The notes under the pieces are model-generated. The model saw only the letters and a program-made list of their open reading frames with translations, was not told where the DNA came from and searched no databases. Positions 62,490-64,000 of a stretch of DNA of 64,000 bases are shown piece by piece. Location of the stretch: NCBI GenBank assembly GCA_036345935.2, contig JADWOT020000008.1, positions 437,901-501,900 of the forward strand, written 5' to 3'. Position numbers and translations under genes: made by a program. This DNA is from Taenia hydatigena. Its lineage: Eukaryota > Platyhelminthes > Cestoda > Cyclophyllidea > Taeniidae. Numbering within the stretch: the stretch's first letter is position 1; every line of letters starts with the position of its first letter.

Positions 62490-64000
62490 CTAGAAGGAGT
62501 AAAGAAACGAATTCGCCATACAGGAGCCAAAATTAGGAAAAGGCCATTGCAGAATACATTGGGTGTTTGGTAGGTACAGTTGGTCATAGAAAACGACGAC
62601 AACGGCTGCATAAATTTGAAGGAATATTAGAAGGTAGAGCTTCCTAAAGAACAAAACTCATAAGATAATGCAAGGCTCTATTTAAGACCATGCCTGTGCT
62701 ACTAAGCAATCAGGCGGCCATGCAGCTAGATCAGTATTCTTGATGTTCCAAAGTGGCTTGTTACTTGTATTCTGTGCAAGAACTTGGCGAGCATACACCA
62801 TTTGATCCAGTTCGTAAATATTCTGATGTTTCAGTGCACGAACCAATCAGCCAAGAATCTGATTAGCATTTCCTTCAAAACAAATAGGTGTCCTGCAAAT
62901 CGCTAAAGTTGGTTCAAGCTGCTATCACTTTAGAATAATTTAAACCAGATTCTAATGCCGCAAACTTAAACAACCAACACGATTTCAAATTCCATTTTGG
63001 GAAAAGGTGGGTCATACTGAATCACCATACAGAGCGAGCTAAAGCATTCAAAAATCATCTCAAAGGATCAAAGGTACGAAAAGGATGAGCACTTGCATTT
63101 AGCACGGGCTACTAATTGTCATAAATTCCAACTTTTGAGTTTCGGTCCTCGGATCTAAAGAGGACTGATGCCCATCCATTTTAAGAATAAAACCATTGTG
63201 ATTCCCTTTTGAGAATTTTGAGGTTTCTAGCCACGAAGACATATGAAATCTGCAGCCAATTGCCGTAAAATTTTCACCTAACTGATGGATTGTGTTGGGA
63301 ACTGCAAGGATTTAAACATCGAAAGATTAGACTATCGAAATCATCTCTGAGTCTTCTATTGTATTGTCGACTCATAGCACTAACCAAAGTTCTTTAAAAT
63401 AGTTGACGAAAAATCACAACATCTACTAGACCATCCATTATGCCTTTGCCTGGGAAATTCAGTGGAATTTTCAACAAAGTTTAAGAATTGCTACAAAATG
63501 TCTAGCCTGCGTTACCTTTCAGCACAAATCGTCGAAACGAGTTTATTCCGTAATTCATACTGCTTTGGTAGTGCCAATGATTGTCCAAAGTTTTAATTAG
63601 TACCCAATCTGCAAAAGACCTGCGTTTCTAGGTTTAAATTTGTTTCGACGACTCAGATCACATATATATTTGCCAGATTTCTAATTTGTTGGAAGAGCAG
63701 GATCAATTTCGCGCCAAAAGGCTAGTTGGATTTCAAGGCGGTCCTTAAAAGCAATGTAATGTAGACATTTTAAGAAATAATGCAGTTACGCAGAAAACAA
63801 GCCTACAGTCAAATAATAGCCACTAATCATGTCAAAACCAGAGTTGTAATGGATAAAATAAGTTGGGCCGAGTTAAACTGGTTTATAAATGTTTAAGAAC
63901 GTTCTACTGACATGAGAGGTAACAGACATTCAGCACCTCAGATGCTCCTACAAGAAGGATAGCAAGCCTGACACTTTGCTCATGCTGCCGCCGTGGCGAC
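62490..64000. other. Upstream of AIMP1-like exons; no gene seen
   Basis: The first half of the tRNA-binding domain (family motif HPDADSLYV), the AIMP1 N-terminal coiled coil or a TyrRS catalytic domain would be expected here on the minus strand if the gene were compact. I looked in all minus frames and did not recognise them. The missing exons are either beyond the window or were never duplicated with this fragment. Confidence 0.55.

Noticed and set aside
63150..63200. Possible missing AIMP1 exon (HPDADSL-like) on the minus strand
   Set aside because: Alignment to the motif is about chance level, and no flanking domain residues match.
1..64000. CRISPR array, rRNA genes, bacterial operons, phage modules
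   Set aside because: No regularly spaced identical repeats, no conserved rRNA blocks, and no densely packed long ORFs anywhere.

Overview
The window looks like intron-rich, repeat-rich nuclear DNA of an animal. No frame stays open beyond about 130 codons in 64 kb. There are no bacterial-style operons or ribosome-binding sites, and the base composition is moderately AT-rich by eye. The one locus I can name is eukaryotic and interrupted by an intron. A family of small secreted-looking cysteine-rich peptides faintly recalls arthropod (tick-type) secreted families. The phylum is therefore a weak inference and should not be relied on.

The clearest gene content is at the right end on the minus strand, about 60.9-62.5 kb. 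Two exons encode the C-terminal tRNA-binding (EMAP II-like) domain of an AIMP1/p43-type multisynthetase-complex protein, or of a tyrosyl-tRNA synthetase carrying the same domain. The frame breaks near the end of the first exon, and the acceptor of the second exon is out of register with a stop beside it. No upstream exon is visible before the window ends. It reads as a decaying duplicate or a partial gene.

Most of the rest is a layered field of old, diverged repeats, found by comparing the window with itself. (A) Two ~0.74-kb direct copies lie at 27.6 and 28.8 kb. (B) A ~2.0-kb element has near-complete copies at 15.7-17.7 and 58.3-60.4 kb and a fragment at 8.3-8.7 kb. (C) A ~130-bp unit lies at 11.9 and 54.2 kb. 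(D) A ~95-bp unit lies at 6.8 and 12.7 kb. (E) Three, possibly four, copies of a signal-peptide plus cysteine-rich segment lie at 4.3-5.2, 10.7-11.2, 27.2-27.5 and perhaps 57.3 kb. (F) and (G) are inverted pairs at 2.4/13.5-14.0 and 5.2-5.7/12.1-12.5 kb. (H) lies at 10.1 and 51.4 kb, and (I) at 37.3 and 39.7 kb. A three-unit local repeat lies at 19.8-20.2 kb. The order E-G-D recurs at 4.3-6.9 and 10.7-12.8 kb, with G flipped in one. The order H-C recurs at 10.1-12.0 and 51.4-54.3 kb. Both suggest ancient segmental duplications.

Layout: 0-15 kb is a mosaic of E, F, G, H, C and D. 15.7-17.7 kb is element B. 20-27 kb has no recognisable gene. 27-29.5 kb holds E copy 3 and repeat A. 29.5-51 kb is mostly unassigned, with a few exon-like open stretches, best at 44,969-45,120. 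51-58 kb holds diverged repeats. 58.3-60.4 kb is element B again, followed by the AIMP1-like locus. No rRNA, intact tRNA, CRISPR array or replication origin was seen.
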